The position numbers and the translations under genes were made by a program. The notes beneath the pieces are model-generated. The model was not told the origin of the DNA. It was given only the letters and a program-made list of their open reading frames with translations, and did not search any database. Positions 16,063-24,913 of a stretch of 64,000 nucleotides of DNA are shown here, piece after piece. Location: the NCBI RefSeq assembly GCF_001458175.1, contig NZ_CYPW01000027.1, positions 128,390 through 192,389 of the forward strand, in the 5' to 3' direction. The stretch is from Shimia marina. GTDB taxonomy: Bacteria > Pseudomonadota > Alphaproteobacteria > Rhodobacterales > Rhodobacteraceae. The stretch's first letter is position 1. Each line of letters opens with the position of its first letter.

Positions 16063-17547
16063 ATGAACCGCAGAAGCTTTCTTAAGTCCGCAGGGGCCAG
16101 CGTGTTGTTTGCAGGAGGGAGGCTTGCGGGCGCGAGAGCTGCGTTGGCGCAGACCGCGCCGGGCCCCTTGCCGCTCATTTCGATGACGGATTTGACTGGC
16201 GGCATCACCGAGCGGATCCCGCTGCATCTTAAGGTTGGTCGGCATGATTTTGGCAATGGCGTGTTGAGCGATACGTTTGGGATCAATCAAGAATATCTCG
16301 GCCCGGTTCTGCGGGTCAAACAGGGGCAAACGCTGCCTTTTGATGTGCAAAACAGTATCGCGGACACATCTACATTGCACTGGCACGGCCTGCATATTCC
16401 CGGCGATGTGGACGGCGGCCCGCATCAGGAGATTGAGCAGGACGGGCTCTGGTCGCCGGATGTGCCAATTGTACAGCACGCGTCTATGAATTGGTTTCAC
16501 TCCCATATGCACGGCAAGACTGCGCGTCAGACCTATACGGGGTTGGCTGGGGTGCTTCTGGTGGAAGATGACGCCAGCCTCTCGGCCGACCTGCCCAAAA
16601 CATATGGCGTGGACGATTTCACGCTGGTGTTGCAGGACAAGATGTTCGGCGGAGATGGTAAAATGTCCTATGAGCTCTCCGGCGAAGTGTTCGAGGATGG
16701 TTTTGAGGCGGACACACTTGTCATCAATGGGGCCATTGCCCCTGTAGCGCAGGAGGTGCCAACAGGGTTGATCCGTTTGCGCATTCTCAATGCCTGCAAT
16801 GCCCGGTTCCTGACGCTGTCCATGGCCACGGGGCCCGTCACGGTGATCGCATCTGATGGCGGTTTTCTTTCGGCTCCTGTGGAAACAGCCGAGATTTTGA
16901 TGTCTCCGGGAGAAAGATATGAGATTCTGGTGGATATGGGACAGGCCGAGCGCAATGCGCTGAACGTTGCCTATGATGAGGGGGGATTGGGTTTTCTGGC
17001 TAATCTGTTTGGCGGGTCCCAGACCCTTACGGCGCTCATCTTGCAGCGCTCATCGCAGAAAGGTTTCACCGGGAGTATGCCAAAGCAGTTGGCGAATCTC
17101 GCGCCGCCGCGCCCCTATGATGCCACTGTGACACGCTCCTTTGAATTGCAGATGGATGTCGGCGCCGATCTTGCTGCGCTGGCATTGGCGTGGGACAACT
17201 TCTGTGGCAATGCGGGTGCCATGGCGATCAATGGTCTGCCCATGCAGATGGAGCGCATCGACGAAGAGGTGCGCAAGGGTGATACGGAAATCTGGCGCAT
17301 CTCTGTGGATGACCAATTGCATCCGTTTCATATTCACGGCTGTTCTTTCCGCATCCTCACACAGAATGGCGCCCCGGCGCCGGCCTATGCGCAGGGATGG
17401 AAAGACATGGTGCATGTCGAGGAGGGCTGGTCGGAAGTCTTGGTGCAGTTTGACCATACTGCCCCTGCAGACGCGCCCTATATGTATCACTGTCATATTC
17501 TGGAGCATGAGGATTGTGGCATGATGGGGCAGTTCACGGTCAGCTAA
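16063..17547 (+). CDS. Tat-exported multicopper oxidase (CueO/bilirubin-oxidase type)
   Basis: This 494-residue three-cupredoxin oxidase oxidises Cu(I) or organic substrates and reduces O2 to water. A twin-arginine signal (MNRRSFLKSAG) exports it folded. Copper motifs are HWHG (106-109), HSHMH (146-150), HPFHIHG, and HCHILEHEDCGMM, giving type-1 ligands Cys477, His482 and axial Met487. The ATG follows GGAGGG. No Met-rich copper loop like that of E. coli CueO is obvious. It is divergent from the MarR gene. Confidence 0.92.
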   Translation: MNRRSFLKSAGASVLFAGGRLAGARAALAQTAPGPLPLISMTDLTGGITERIPLHLKVGRHDFGNGVLSDTFGINQEYLGPVLRVKQGQTLPFDVQNSIADTSTLHWHGLHIPGDVDGGPHQEIEQDGLWSPDVPIVQHASMNWFHSHMHGKTARQTYTGLAGVLLVEDDASLSADLPKTYGVDDFTLVLQDKMFGGDGKMSYELSGEVFEDGFEADTLVINGAIAPVAQEVPTGLIRLRILNACNARFLTLSMATGPVTVIASDGGFLSAPVETAEILMSPGERYEILVDMGQAERNALNVAYDEGGLGFLANLFGGSQTLTALILQRSSQKGFTGSMPKQLANLAPPRPYDATVTRSFELQMDVGADLAALALAWDNFCGNAGAMAINGLPMQMERIDEEVRKGDTEIWRISVDDQLHPFHIHGCSFRILTQNGAPAPAYAQGWKDMVHVEEGWSEVLVQFDHTAPADAPYMYHCHILEHEDCGMMGQFTVS

Positions 17548-17587
17548 CATATGCGGCTGTCTCATATGGCAGTGTCTGAGAAAATAT

Positions 17588-17615
17588 AAGCGCCCGAAGG
17601 AAGCTCCGGACGCTT
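17588..17615 (-). terminator. Stem-loop, probable terminator of the dipeptidase gene
   Basis: On the minus strand AAGCGTCCG pairs with CGGGCGCTT (one G:T), followed by a weak ATATTTT run. Confidence 0.5.
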
Positions 17616-17636
17616 TGCGCACTTTCGTAGTTCGCT

Positions 17637-18809
17637 TTATCCCAGCCGCGCGCGGAGCACCCGCAACATGTTTTGTCCCATGACTTTGCGAATTTGCGCC
17701 TCGCTCAAGTCCGCATCCATCAATGCTTGCGTCAGGGCTGCAAGCTCTGAGGTGTCAAAGGCTGTGGGCACGGAACCATCAAAATCCGACCCCAGCGACA
17801 CGTGGTCTTCCCCAAGAAGATCCACCGCCGCCTTCACCGTTTTCGCAACACCCGCGGGGCTGTCATCGCAGGTTACATCCGCCCAATATCCGATGCCGAC
17901 AACGCCCCCGGAGGCGACGATGTCTTGCATCAGAGCATCCTCATAGTTCCGTTTCACCGGGCAGTTGCCATAAATTCCCGTGTGGCTCACGATCAGCGGC
18001 ATATTGGTCATCTCGATGACCTCCCGTGCCACGCGGGGGCTGGAATGGGCCAGATCAAGCACCAGATTGCGTGCCTCTACTGCCTGCACCACCTCACGGC
18101 CAAAAGGCGTCAGCCCTTTGTTGCCAATCCCATGCAGCGAGCCGCCGAGCTCGTTGTCAAAGAAATGCTGCAACCCGATGACGCGGTAACCGGCATCTTG
18201 AAGGTGTTGCAGGTTTTCGAGCTTGCCTTCCAGCGGATGCGCGCCTTCTATACCGAGCATGCTTGCGGTCACATTCTGCCCTGCGGCGCGGTCCGACAGA
18301 ACCTGATCCAGCTCCGCAGCGGAGCGCACGATGCGCAATGCGCCCTCTGAGCCTGCTTCGGCCTTGTGCAGACGTTCCGCCTGATAGATCGCACGTTCAA
18401 AAATCGATCCCCATGTGCGGCTGGGCCAGAGCTGGCCAACCGCCAGCAGGGTGATGTTGTCGCGCGCATCGGCGGTGTTTTCGTCATAGTTTTGTCCAGC
18501 AGGCGATTTGGTCACTGCTGTGAAGACCTGTAGAGCTACATTACCCTCCTGCAGACGCGGCAGGTCCACCTGACCACGCTCGGCGCGTTTCAGAGGATCA
18601 CGTTTCCACAGCAATGTATCTGCATGCCAGTCCCCAATGATCAGGTCCTCATGCAACGCTTGCGCGGCCGGGCTGACCGGGTAGGGCGCATGGTCGGCCA
18701 CAGCGTTGCGAGATTTCTCTACATATCCGGGGGCGACAATCAAAAACAGGGCGACCGCCACCAAAGAGAGCAGCAAGAGCCGCCCCAGCCATTTCCCCAA
18801 AACGCGCAT
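17637..18809 (-). CDS. Membrane dipeptidase, peptidase family M19
   Basis: This 390-residue zinc dipeptidase has an N-terminal membrane anchor (LLLLSLVAVALFLIVAPGYV). Metal-binding signatures are GDWHADTLLW, MLGIEGAHPLEG, LDLAHSSPRV, IVSHTGIYG and LGSDFDG. It probably acts in the periplasm on dipeptides, possibly including D-amino-acid or cell-wall peptides. GGGGAGAG a few bases upstream supports the start. Confidence 0.9.
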   Translation of the reverse strand: MRVLGKWLGRLLLLSLVAVALFLIVAPGYVEKSRNAVADHAPYPVSPAAQALHEDLIIGDWHADTLLWKRDPLKRAERGQVDLPRLQEGNVALQVFTAVTKSPAGQNYDENTADARDNITLLAVGQLWPSRTWGSIFERAIYQAERLHKAEAGSEGALRIVRSAAELDQVLSDRAAGQNVTASMLGIEGAHPLEGKLENLQHLQDAGYRVIGLQHFFDNELGGSLHGIGNKGLTPFGREVVQAVEARNLVLDLAHSSPRVAREVIEMTNMPLIVSHTGIYGNCPVKRNYEDALMQDIVASGGVVGIGYWADVTCDDSPAGVAKTVKAAVDLLGEDHVSLGSDFDGSVPTAFDTSELAALTQALMDADLSEAQIRKVMGQNMLRVLRARLG

Positions 18810-18917
18810 TATCTCTCCCCCGCATGCCTGTATGTTGAGGACAGCCTAGAAGCGGCGCAGTGTTTCACAAAGGGTGACGTTGGGGGACTTGGCTGACGTT
18901 ACGGGAAGAGACCTGCC

Positions 18918-19361
18918 TCACTTCATTCGAACGCAGTTGATGGGGTCCCCACCGGGGGTGATCAACATGTAGTTTTCTGATGTGAACTGGACCTTGGCCG
19001 CACCTGCGGCCCCGTCCAGAAGGCTCATGCGCAGTCGTTCGGCATGGTCCGATTTGCGGGCGTCTTCCCCATCAATGGTGAAGGCATTGATGCTGGCGCC
19101 TACTGGTGTGTCGCTAAGTGTGCCCGCCTCAAAGACATAATCAGAGCGATAGCGAGCCTGTGCAAACACCTTCTGATCCACCCCAAGAAATGTGATGTTC
19201 ACCAAAGCGTTCAGGCGGCCATTGGCATCAAAGGTCACATTGGAAAGCGCGGTGCTTTGCACCGTGTCACGCGCGCAGGTCCAGGTGCCAATCAGCGATT
19301 GCGCGGCGCTGGCGGAAGCGGTGGCGCAGATCAGAGCGCAGGCGGTTATTGCGGCTTTCAT
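18918..19361 (-). CDS. Small secreted protein, paralogue of the 21109 gene
   Basis: This 147-residue protein has a signal peptide (MKAAITACALICATASASA) and mature start AQSLIGTWTC. It shares with the protein at 21109-21573 the pattern QSL.GTW.C, an AR.(K/Y).S.Y segment, L.DTP..A.I..FT.DGED and a terminal cysteine, over the whole length. That suggests a small lipocalin-like beta-barrel closed by one disulphide, which is inference. The start at 19361 is chosen for signal-peptide form and AGGAGA upstream. Function is unknown. Confidence 0.7.
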   Translation of the reverse strand: MKAAITACALICATASASAAQSLIGTWTCARDTVQSTALSNVTFDANGRLNALVNITFLGVDQKVFAQARYRSDYVFEAGTLSDTPVGASINAFTIDGEDARKSDHAERLRMSLLDGAAGAAKVQFTSENYMLITPGGDPINCVRMK

Positions 19362-19507
19362 GGATGTGACGTCTCCTGTGATGATACCCAAAAGCACTTG
19401 AAACGATGCTTCGTCACATCCAAGGGTAGTCTAGAGTGATGCGCGCTTCAACGTGGCTCTGCGTTTGTTTGCAGACTGTGGTGGCGCTGTCGCAGGAAGG
19501 GGACGCT

Positions 19508-19993
19508 ATGGCCGAAGTGCTGATCATTTATCATTCGCGCACCGGGGGCAGTCGCCAAATGGCACAGGCGGCTTTTGCGGGGGCTCAGCAAGAAGGGCAG
19601 GCCCGGCTATTGCGCGCTGAAGAAGCGCGTGCAGACGATCTCTTGTCAGCGCAGTGCTACCTCTTTGTGGCACCTGAAAATCTCGCCAGCCTCTCTGGCG
19701 CGATGAAAGAGTTTTTTGATCGGTGCTACTACCCGGTTTTGGGGCAGCTTGAGGGGCGCGCCTATGCGCAGATGATCTGTGCAGGCTCTGATGGGCAGGG
19801 GGCGGCACGGCAAGTGGCGCGTATTGCCACGGGCTGGCGCCTGAAAGAGGTGCAGCCGCCGTTGATCATCTGCACAAATGCGCAAACTGCCGAAGAGATC
19901 ATGGCCCCAAAGACACTATCTGAGAATGACGTGCAGAAGTGTTTTGATCTGGGGGCTGCCTTGGCCGCAGGTCTGACGATGGGCGTGTTTTAG
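19508..19993 (+). CDS. Flavodoxin-like protein (NADPH-dependent FMN reductase type)
   Basis: This 161-residue protein has the flavodoxin FMN-phosphate loop SRTGGSRQMA right after the first strand (VLIIYH) and FVAPENLASLSGAMKEFFDRCYYP, which resembles the second FMN loop of the family. It is probably a small cytoplasmic electron carrier or quinone reductase. AGGAAGGGGA before the ATG at 19508 sets the start. The neighbouring 2OG-Fe(II) oxygenase converges on it with six bases between. Confidence 0.8.
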   Translation: MAEVLIIYHSRTGGSRQMAQAAFAGAQQEGQARLLRAEEARADDLLSAQCYLFVAPENLASLSGAMKEFFDRCYYPVLGQLEGRAYAQMICAGSDGQGAARQVARIATGWRLKEVQPPLIICTNAQTAEEIMAPKTLSENDVQKCFDLGAALAAGLTMGVF

Positions 19994-19999
19994 CCAGTT

Positions 20000-20959
20000 T
20001 TACAGCCCGTAGGACTCCCGCATCAGGGTGCCGATGTATTCCGCTGCACTGATCGGAGCATAGCGTGCTGGGCGCTCGGGAGATTTACAGTTGTCTAAAA
20101 CGCCAAGCTCCCACAGTGGATTGGTGCTGGCAAAAAAGGGCAGGGAGTAGCGCTCCAACCCAGTGCGATTGACCACACGGTGAAAAGTGGAGCGATAAAG
20201 ATCGTTGGTCCAGCGCTGCAACAAATCGCCCACATTCACCACAAACCCTTCTGGCATCGGCGGCACGGCAATCCAGTCATCCGCGGCGTTCTGCACCTCC
20301 AGTGCGGGCACAGGGCCTGTCGCCACAACGGTAAAGACGTCGTAGTCAGAATGTGCGCCAATCCCCATGATTTTCTCGGGATCATAGACCGGTGTCTGCG
20401 GCGGATAATGTGCCAGACGCAGCTCGGCAATGGGTCTCGTGATATGGGGATCAAAGAAATCTTCCGGCAGATCCAGCGACAGGGCAAATCCCCGAAACAG
20501 CCGCGCGCTCAGGGCGACCATCTCGCGGTGATAGGCCATTACAGGGGGGCGGAAGTCTGGCAGATCTGGCCACTGGTTAGGGCCACAGCCATAGGTGCCG
20601 GCCAGTGTATCCGGGTCTTCCGGCCCCAGATCAAGGGCGAGATCAAAATGCTCATGCAGATCGCCGTCATTGTCCGGATCCGTATTTTCCTCAAGCAGCC
20701 CGCCATAGCCGCGCAGCAGTGGCGAGTTTTTCACAGAGACTTTGCGCTTTTCCGCCTCAGGCAGCGCAAAGAACCGTTTGGCGGCGGCAAAGGCGCCTGC
20801 CTGCACCTCCATGTCCACACCATGGTCTGTGATCTGAAAGAAACCCACTTGCATGCAGGCATCACGAATTTCATCGGCGACGGCCTGTTTGGCGTCGGTA
20901 TCGCCACCAAACAACGGCGCGAGGCTGATCACTGGAATGGAGGTGAACGTCTCGGTCAT
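20000..20959 (-). CDS. Isopenicillin N synthase-like 2-oxoglutarate/Fe(II) oxygenase
   Basis: This 319-residue enzyme has the DIOX_N region (IPVISLAPLF, GFFQITDHGV) and the 2OG-FeII domain with HxD (AHSDYD), the distal His in RSTFHRVVNR, and the RYS 2-oxoglutarate site. These proteins oxidise small molecules using O2, Fe(II) and usually 2-oxoglutarate. The family is common in bacteria without antibiotic clusters and none is present here. The ATG at 20959 fits family starts but lacks a good ribosome site; a GTG at 21019 is an alternative. Confidence 0.85.
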   Translation of the reverse strand: MTETFTSIPVISLAPLFGGDTDAKQAVADEIRDACMQVGFFQITDHGVDMEVQAGAFAAAKRFFALPEAEKRKVSVKNSPLLRGYGGLLEENTDPDNDGDLHEHFDLALDLGPEDPDTLAGTYGCGPNQWPDLPDFRPPVMAYHREMVALSARLFRGFALSLDLPEDFFDPHITRPIAELRLAHYPPQTPVYDPEKIMGIGAHSDYDVFTVVATGPVPALEVQNAADDWIAVPPMPEGFVVNVGDLLQRWTNDLYRSTFHRVVNRTGLERYSLPFFASTNPLWELGVLDNCKSPERPARYAPISAAEYIGTLMRESYGL

Positions 20960-21108
20960 TTCTGCGCCGGCCAGAAGTCGGGAGGCATTGCGGGATTTGA
21001 TATCAAGCTGTTCGTCCACAGGCGATCTCTTGTTTGGCGTTTGTTGTTGCGCGCACCCTATCTGGATGGCGCAGGGGGGCAAGTGGTCTGGCCTATGATC
21101 CGTGTGCG

Positions 21109-21573
21109 TCAGGAGCCCAGATAGGCCGCATCTCTGCTGCAGACGATGTCGCGCCCCTCTGCACGGATTATCAGATCGGTCGCTGTCAGCGTGGTCACCT
21201 TTGCTTGAACGTTGTCATCTTTCATCAGGAATTCCTTGAGCATTTTGGCTTCTTCGCCTTTGGAAATGTCCTCTCCGTCGGCGGTGAAGCTCAGGATGCG
21301 CGCACGCATTGGCGTGTCGGTCAGGATGCCCTCTTCGGTGAAATTATAGCGGCTCTTGTATTTGGCCCGAGCGCGCACATCGAATTCCGGCACAAAATAG
21401 GTGATCCGCATATCCGCGAGCATGATGCCGTTCTTTTTGAACTCGATCGTTGACACAGCCTGACCTTCGGTGTCCTTGTCCAGACAATGCCAGGTGCCCA
21501 GCAGGCTCTGAGCCGTTGCTGGCAGGGCCAAAGTCAAAGTGGTTGCAGCGGCGCAAACAGCCAATTTTATCAT
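21109..21573 (-). CDS. Small secreted protein, paralogue of the 18918 gene
   Basis: This 154-residue protein has a signal peptide (MIKLAVCAAATTLTLALPATA) and mature start QSLLGTWHC. It aligns end to end with the 18918 protein, roughly a third identical by eye, including RITYFVPEFDV, ILTDTPMRARILSFTADGED and a final Cys in DIVCSR. AAGGTGA five bases before the ATG supports the start. It follows a terminator. Function is unknown; a periplasmic one-disulphide barrel is inferred. Confidence 0.7.
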   Translation of the reverse strand: MIKLAVCAAATTLTLALPATAQSLLGTWHCLDKDTEGQAVSTIEFKKNGIMLADMRITYFVPEFDVRARAKYKSRYNFTEEGILTDTPMRARILSFTADGEDISKGEEAKMLKEFLMKDDNVQAKVTTLTATDLIIRAEGRDIVCSRDAAYLGS

Positions 21574-21589
21574 TACGTCACCTTTGAGA

Positions 21590-21617
21590 AAAAGCCGGGG
21601 ATCAGGCCCCGGCTTTT
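21590..21617 (-). terminator. Terminator of pepF
   Basis: AAAAGCCGGGG pairs perfectly with CCCCGGCTTTT around six bases. It sits five bases after the pepF stop, with a T-run on the minus strand. Confidence 0.88.
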
Positions 21618-21621
21618 GTCT

Positions 21622-23439
21622 TTACTCCATCGCTTCCAGCTCGTCGATCATATCTGAGATCATCGACAGGCCTTTGCCCCAGAAACTGGGATCTGAGGCA
21701 TCCAGCCCGAAGGGAGCGAGCAGCTCTTTGTGATGCTTGGATCCGCCCGCTTTGAGCATGTCAAAATACTTGTCCTCAAAGCCTTCGCCGCCTTCGGCAT
21801 AGACTGCATAAAGCGCGTTCACGAGACCGTCGCCAAAGGCATAGGCGTAAACATAGAAGGGCGAATGCACGAAGTGCGGGATATAGGCCCAGAAGGTTTC
21901 ATAGCCTTCCATAAAGTCAAAGGCTTCGCCAAGGCTTTCCGCCTGCACCGACATCCAGAGCGCATTGATATCTTCTGGTGTCAGCTCACTTTCACGGCGC
22001 GCGGCGTGCAGTTTGCATTCAAAGTCATAGAAGGCAATCTGACGTACCACGGTGTTGATCATGTCCTCCACCTTGCCCGCCAGCAGAATTTTGCGCTGCT
22101 CCTTGGTTTCGGCTTTGTCCAGCATGGCGCGGAAGGTTAGCATTTCGCCAAAGACGGAAGCGGTTTCTGCCAGCGTCAAAGGCGTGGAGGAGAGCATTTC
22201 GCCCTGTTCTGCGGCCAGCACCTGATGCACGCCATGGCCCAGTTCATGCGCCAAGGTCATCACGTCGCGCGGCTTGCCCAGATAGTTCAGCATCACATAG
22301 GGGTGCACGCTGGTCACGGTGGGGTGTGCAAAGGCTCCTGGCGCTTTGCCCGGCTTCACGCCCGCATCAATCCAGCCTTTGGTAAAGAACGGCTCTGCCA
22401 GCTCCCCCATGCGCGGATCAAAGGCGTTATAGGCCTCCATAACGGTTTTCTGCGCCGTGGCCCAATCCACAGTGGAGGGATCTTCCATCGGCAGCGGCGC
22501 GTTGCGGTCCCAGACCTGCATACGGTCCAGACCCAGCCACTTGCGCTTCAGCTCATAATAGCGGTGCGACAGTTTGGGGTAGGCGGCCACAACCGCATCG
22601 CGCAGCGCTTCAACCACCTCGGCTTCCACATCGTTGGACAGGTGGCGGCCTGTCTGTGCGCTGGGCATATTGCGCCAGCGATCCACAACTTCTTTCTCTT
22701 TGGCGGCGGTGTTGTGCACGCGGGCGAAGATTTTGATGTTGTCGTTAAACACGCGCGCCAGTTCATGGGCGGCGGCCTCACGCTTGCTGCGGTCCGGATC
22801 GGTCAGGAAGTTCAGCGTGCCTTCGATGTTGTACTCTTCGCCGAGCACGTCAAAAGTCAGGCCTGCGATGGTTTCATCAAACAAACGCTCCCAGGCGTCG
22901 CCCACCACGCCAAGATCATGCAGGAATTTCTCAAGCTCATCAGAAAGCTGATGTGGTTTCATTGCGCGAATGCGGCGGAACACCGGCTCATAGCGCGCCA
23001 GTTCTTCGCTTTCTGCAAAGGCTGCGGCCAGTTTTGCATCATCGATGCGGTTCAGTTCGAGTGTGAAAAACACCAGCGGCGTGGAGAAATTGGTGAGTTT
23101 CTCCTGCATATTGGCCATGAACTGTGCCCGCTCGGCATCTGTGGTGAGTTGATAGTAGCGCAGACCGGCATAAGACATGATGCGGCCAGAGACTTGCGAG
23201 ATTTTTTCGTTGCGCTGCACACAGTTCAGCAGGTCAGCCGCAGACAGATCCGCCAGCTTGCCCTCATAATCCGCTGCAAAGGCTGCGCATTCCCCTTCCA
23301 GCCACTCCAGATCCGCAATCAGTTCTGGCGCGTCGTCCCCGGCATAGAGATCGCTCAGATCCCATTCTGGCAGATCGCCAAACTCTTGGGAGCCTGCGGC
23401 GGCATTGGCATCGCGGACTGGGAAAGGAAGGTTGAGCAT
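21622..23439 (-). CDS. pepF: Oligoendopeptidase F, peptidase family M3
   Basis: This 605-residue zinc metallopeptidase cleaves oligopeptides in the cytoplasm. The HExxH zinc motif lies in MTLAHELGHGVHQVL, and a second-ligand region in ETASVFGEMLTFRAML. The full-length M3 alpha-helical fold is present. The ATG at 23439 is preferred over a TTG three bases earlier because AGGGGG lies at usual spacing. Confidence 0.93.
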   Translation of the reverse strand: MLNLPFPVRDANAAAGSQEFGDLPEWDLSDLYAGDDAPELIADLEWLEGECAAFAADYEGKLADLSAADLLNCVQRNEKISQVSGRIMSYAGLRYYQLTTDAERAQFMANMQEKLTNFSTPLVFFTLELNRIDDAKLAAAFAESEELARYEPVFRRIRAMKPHQLSDELEKFLHDLGVVGDAWERLFDETIAGLTFDVLGEEYNIEGTLNFLTDPDRSKREAAAHELARVFNDNIKIFARVHNTAAKEKEVVDRWRNMPSAQTGRHLSNDVEAEVVEALRDAVVAAYPKLSHRYYELKRKWLGLDRMQVWDRNAPLPMEDPSTVDWATAQKTVMEAYNAFDPRMGELAEPFFTKGWIDAGVKPGKAPGAFAHPTVTSVHPYVMLNYLGKPRDVMTLAHELGHGVHQVLAAEQGEMLSSTPLTLAETASVFGEMLTFRAMLDKAETKEQRKILLAGKVEDMINTVVRQIAFYDFECKLHAARRESELTPEDINALWMSVQAESLGEAFDFMEGYETFWAYIPHFVHSPFYVYAYAFGDGLVNALYAVYAEGGEGFEDKYFDMLKAGGSKHHKELLAPFGLDASDPSFWGKGLSMISDMIDELEAME

Positions 23440-23550
23440 CAAAGCCCCCTGTGTTGAGAAAAATCTTGATGCTCAGATAGGCAGAGCAGCGGGGGAGGTT
23501 CAAGAGGGGTGCGGGGTTTGAGTGGCAAAGAGCAGTTGTGAGCGGCAAGA

Positions 23551-23615
23551 AGGGGCCAGCCCCTCTGTCGCAGCAAGCTGCGCCATTCACCCCGGGATAT
23601 TTAGGATCAAATGAA
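23551..23615 (-). repeat. Full copy A of the 3'-end two-hairpin repeat
   Basis: Read on the minus strand, it begins TTCATTTGATC 12 bases after the alpha/beta hydrolase stop. It continues with AAATATCCCGGGGTGAAT, a hairpin GCGCAGCTTGCTGCG, and a hairpin AGAGGGGCTGGCCCCT. Copy B at 54802 has the same segments in the same order. Confidence 0.85.
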
Positions 23616-23626
23616 GCGGGCAGCGC

Positions 23627-24565
23627 TTATGTGTGAGAGGCAAAGAACTCTGCGGCAGCATCAAAAACATGACGTCTTGTCTGGGGCACTTCCATCATTA
23701 CTTCGTGCTCCCCTTTTGCGATCACGTCGAGCGTGCCGTTGGGCCAGCGCGCCATTCGGTCATGAATGTCCTGCGTGTCGACAATAGCTTCATCGGTGCC
23801 CAAGAAGGTCAGGCAGGGTGTGCCTGGAGAAGTCTGTGTGCGCAGGTCTAGGCATTCCTGGAGGGCAGCATTGAGCCAACGCAGGCTGGGGCCAGCGAGG
23901 CTGAGCGCTGGATAGCTGCGCATCTGACGCTGCATATAGGCATACATGTCGGCATCTTTGGTGAGGTCATTGTCCTGAAAGCTCTGATCCAGAACATAGG
24001 TGGTCGCGCTGGTGCCAGGGGCCAGCTGTGTGCCAAATCCAAAGGGCGTAGCAAGCGTGCTGAGCGCCCAGGCGGCGGGCCTTAGAAACGGGGATATGCG
24101 GATGCCCCACATCGGTGCGCTGAAGGCCGCAGCGGCCACAGGCAAATCTTGCAGAAGCGATCGCAGACCGATGCAGCCTCCCATGGAATGTCCCAGAAGA
24201 TAGAACGGTTGGGGCAGGTCCAGATCCCGTAGAGCGGTCATAACAGCGGCAACGTCACGCTGGTAATCGGCGAAATCGACCACATATCCTGCGTAGTCAG
24301 GCTTGACCAATCGATCCGCAAGCCCTTGGCCGCGCCAATCAATGGCCACCATGGCAAAACCGCGCGCCGCAAAATCTTGCGCCGCACGGCCATATTTTTC
24401 GATGTATTCCGTTCGGCCCGGAAAGAGCAAGACGGTGCCTTTCGCCGCCTCTTGCGGCCAAAAAGCAAAGCGCAGGCGCACCCCGTCATCTGCGGTTACC
24501 CAATATGCAGAGGCCTCAGGGCCCTCGGCAACGTCGTGATGATACGGTGCGCTCTGCAGGGGCAT
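23627..24565 (-). CDS. Alpha/beta hydrolase (monoacylglycerol lipase / lysophospholipase-like)
   Basis: This 312-residue serine hydrolase has the nucleophile elbow GHSMGG and a late Asp (GTDEAIVD) and His (KGEHEVMME) completing the triad. The LLFPGRTEYIEKYGRAAQDFAARG opening is typical of PldB-like lysophospholipases. Its start overlaps the stop of the SCP2 gene (TGATG), so the two are translationally coupled and may act in one lipid-handling step. That functional link is inferred. Confidence 0.88.
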   Translation of the reverse strand: MPLQSAPYHHDVAEGPEASAYWVTADDGVRLRFAFWPQEAAKGTVLLFPGRTEYIEKYGRAAQDFAARGFAMVAIDWRGQGLADRLVKPDYAGYVVDFADYQRDVAAVMTALRDLDLPQPFYLLGHSMGGCIGLRSLLQDLPVAAAAFSAPMWGIRISPFLRPAAWALSTLATPFGFGTQLAPGTSATTYVLDQSFQDNDLTKDADMYAYMQRQMRSYPALSLAGPSLRWLNAALQECLDLRTQTSPGTPCLTFLGTDEAIVDTQDIHDRMARWPNGTLDVIAKGEHEVMMEVPQTRRHVFDAAAEFFASHT

Positions 24566-24855
24566 CAGGACAGAACGCCGCCCAGTTTCATGGCTGCGCC
24601 CATGTCACCATCAATGGTCAGCTTGCCGGACATGAAAGCCGCAGTTGGGTTCAGTTCCCCTTCGAGAATCGCCTGGAAGGTTTCCACATCGGCGGTCATG
24701 GTCACATCGGCTTCGTCGTCGCTTGCACGCACGCCGTCGCTGTCAATGACAATCGCACCTTCACCTTCGATGGCAAACTTTGCAGAGCCGTCAAAACCTG
24801 CACCACCCAGTTTTTCAGTCAGGGCAGCCACAGCACCAGTTACGATATCGCTCAT
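24565..24855 (-). CDS. SCP2 sterol-binding domain protein
   Basis: This 96-residue protein is a single SCP2 domain, a small lipid-binding fold, with FAIEGEGAIVIDSDGV, ADVTMTADVETFQAILEGELNP and KLTIDGDMGAAMKLGGVL. It probably binds a lipid or acyl compound in the cytoplasm. It leads a two-gene unit with the alpha/beta hydrolase and is divergent from the TPR gene. Confidence 0.88.
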   Translation of the reverse strand: MSDIVTGAVAALTEKLGGAGFDGSAKFAIEGEGAIVIDSDGVRASDDEADVTMTADVETFQAILEGELNPTAAFMSGKLTIDGDMGAAMKLGGVLS

Positions 24856-24913
24856 ATACTTGATCCTTCACTTTGTTGTGCGCATCTTGGGTTTGTTACG
24901 CGCAAGGTCTACA

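Noticed and set aside
22225-23457. 410-codon plus-strand frame
   Set aside because: Antisense of pepF with no recognisable product.
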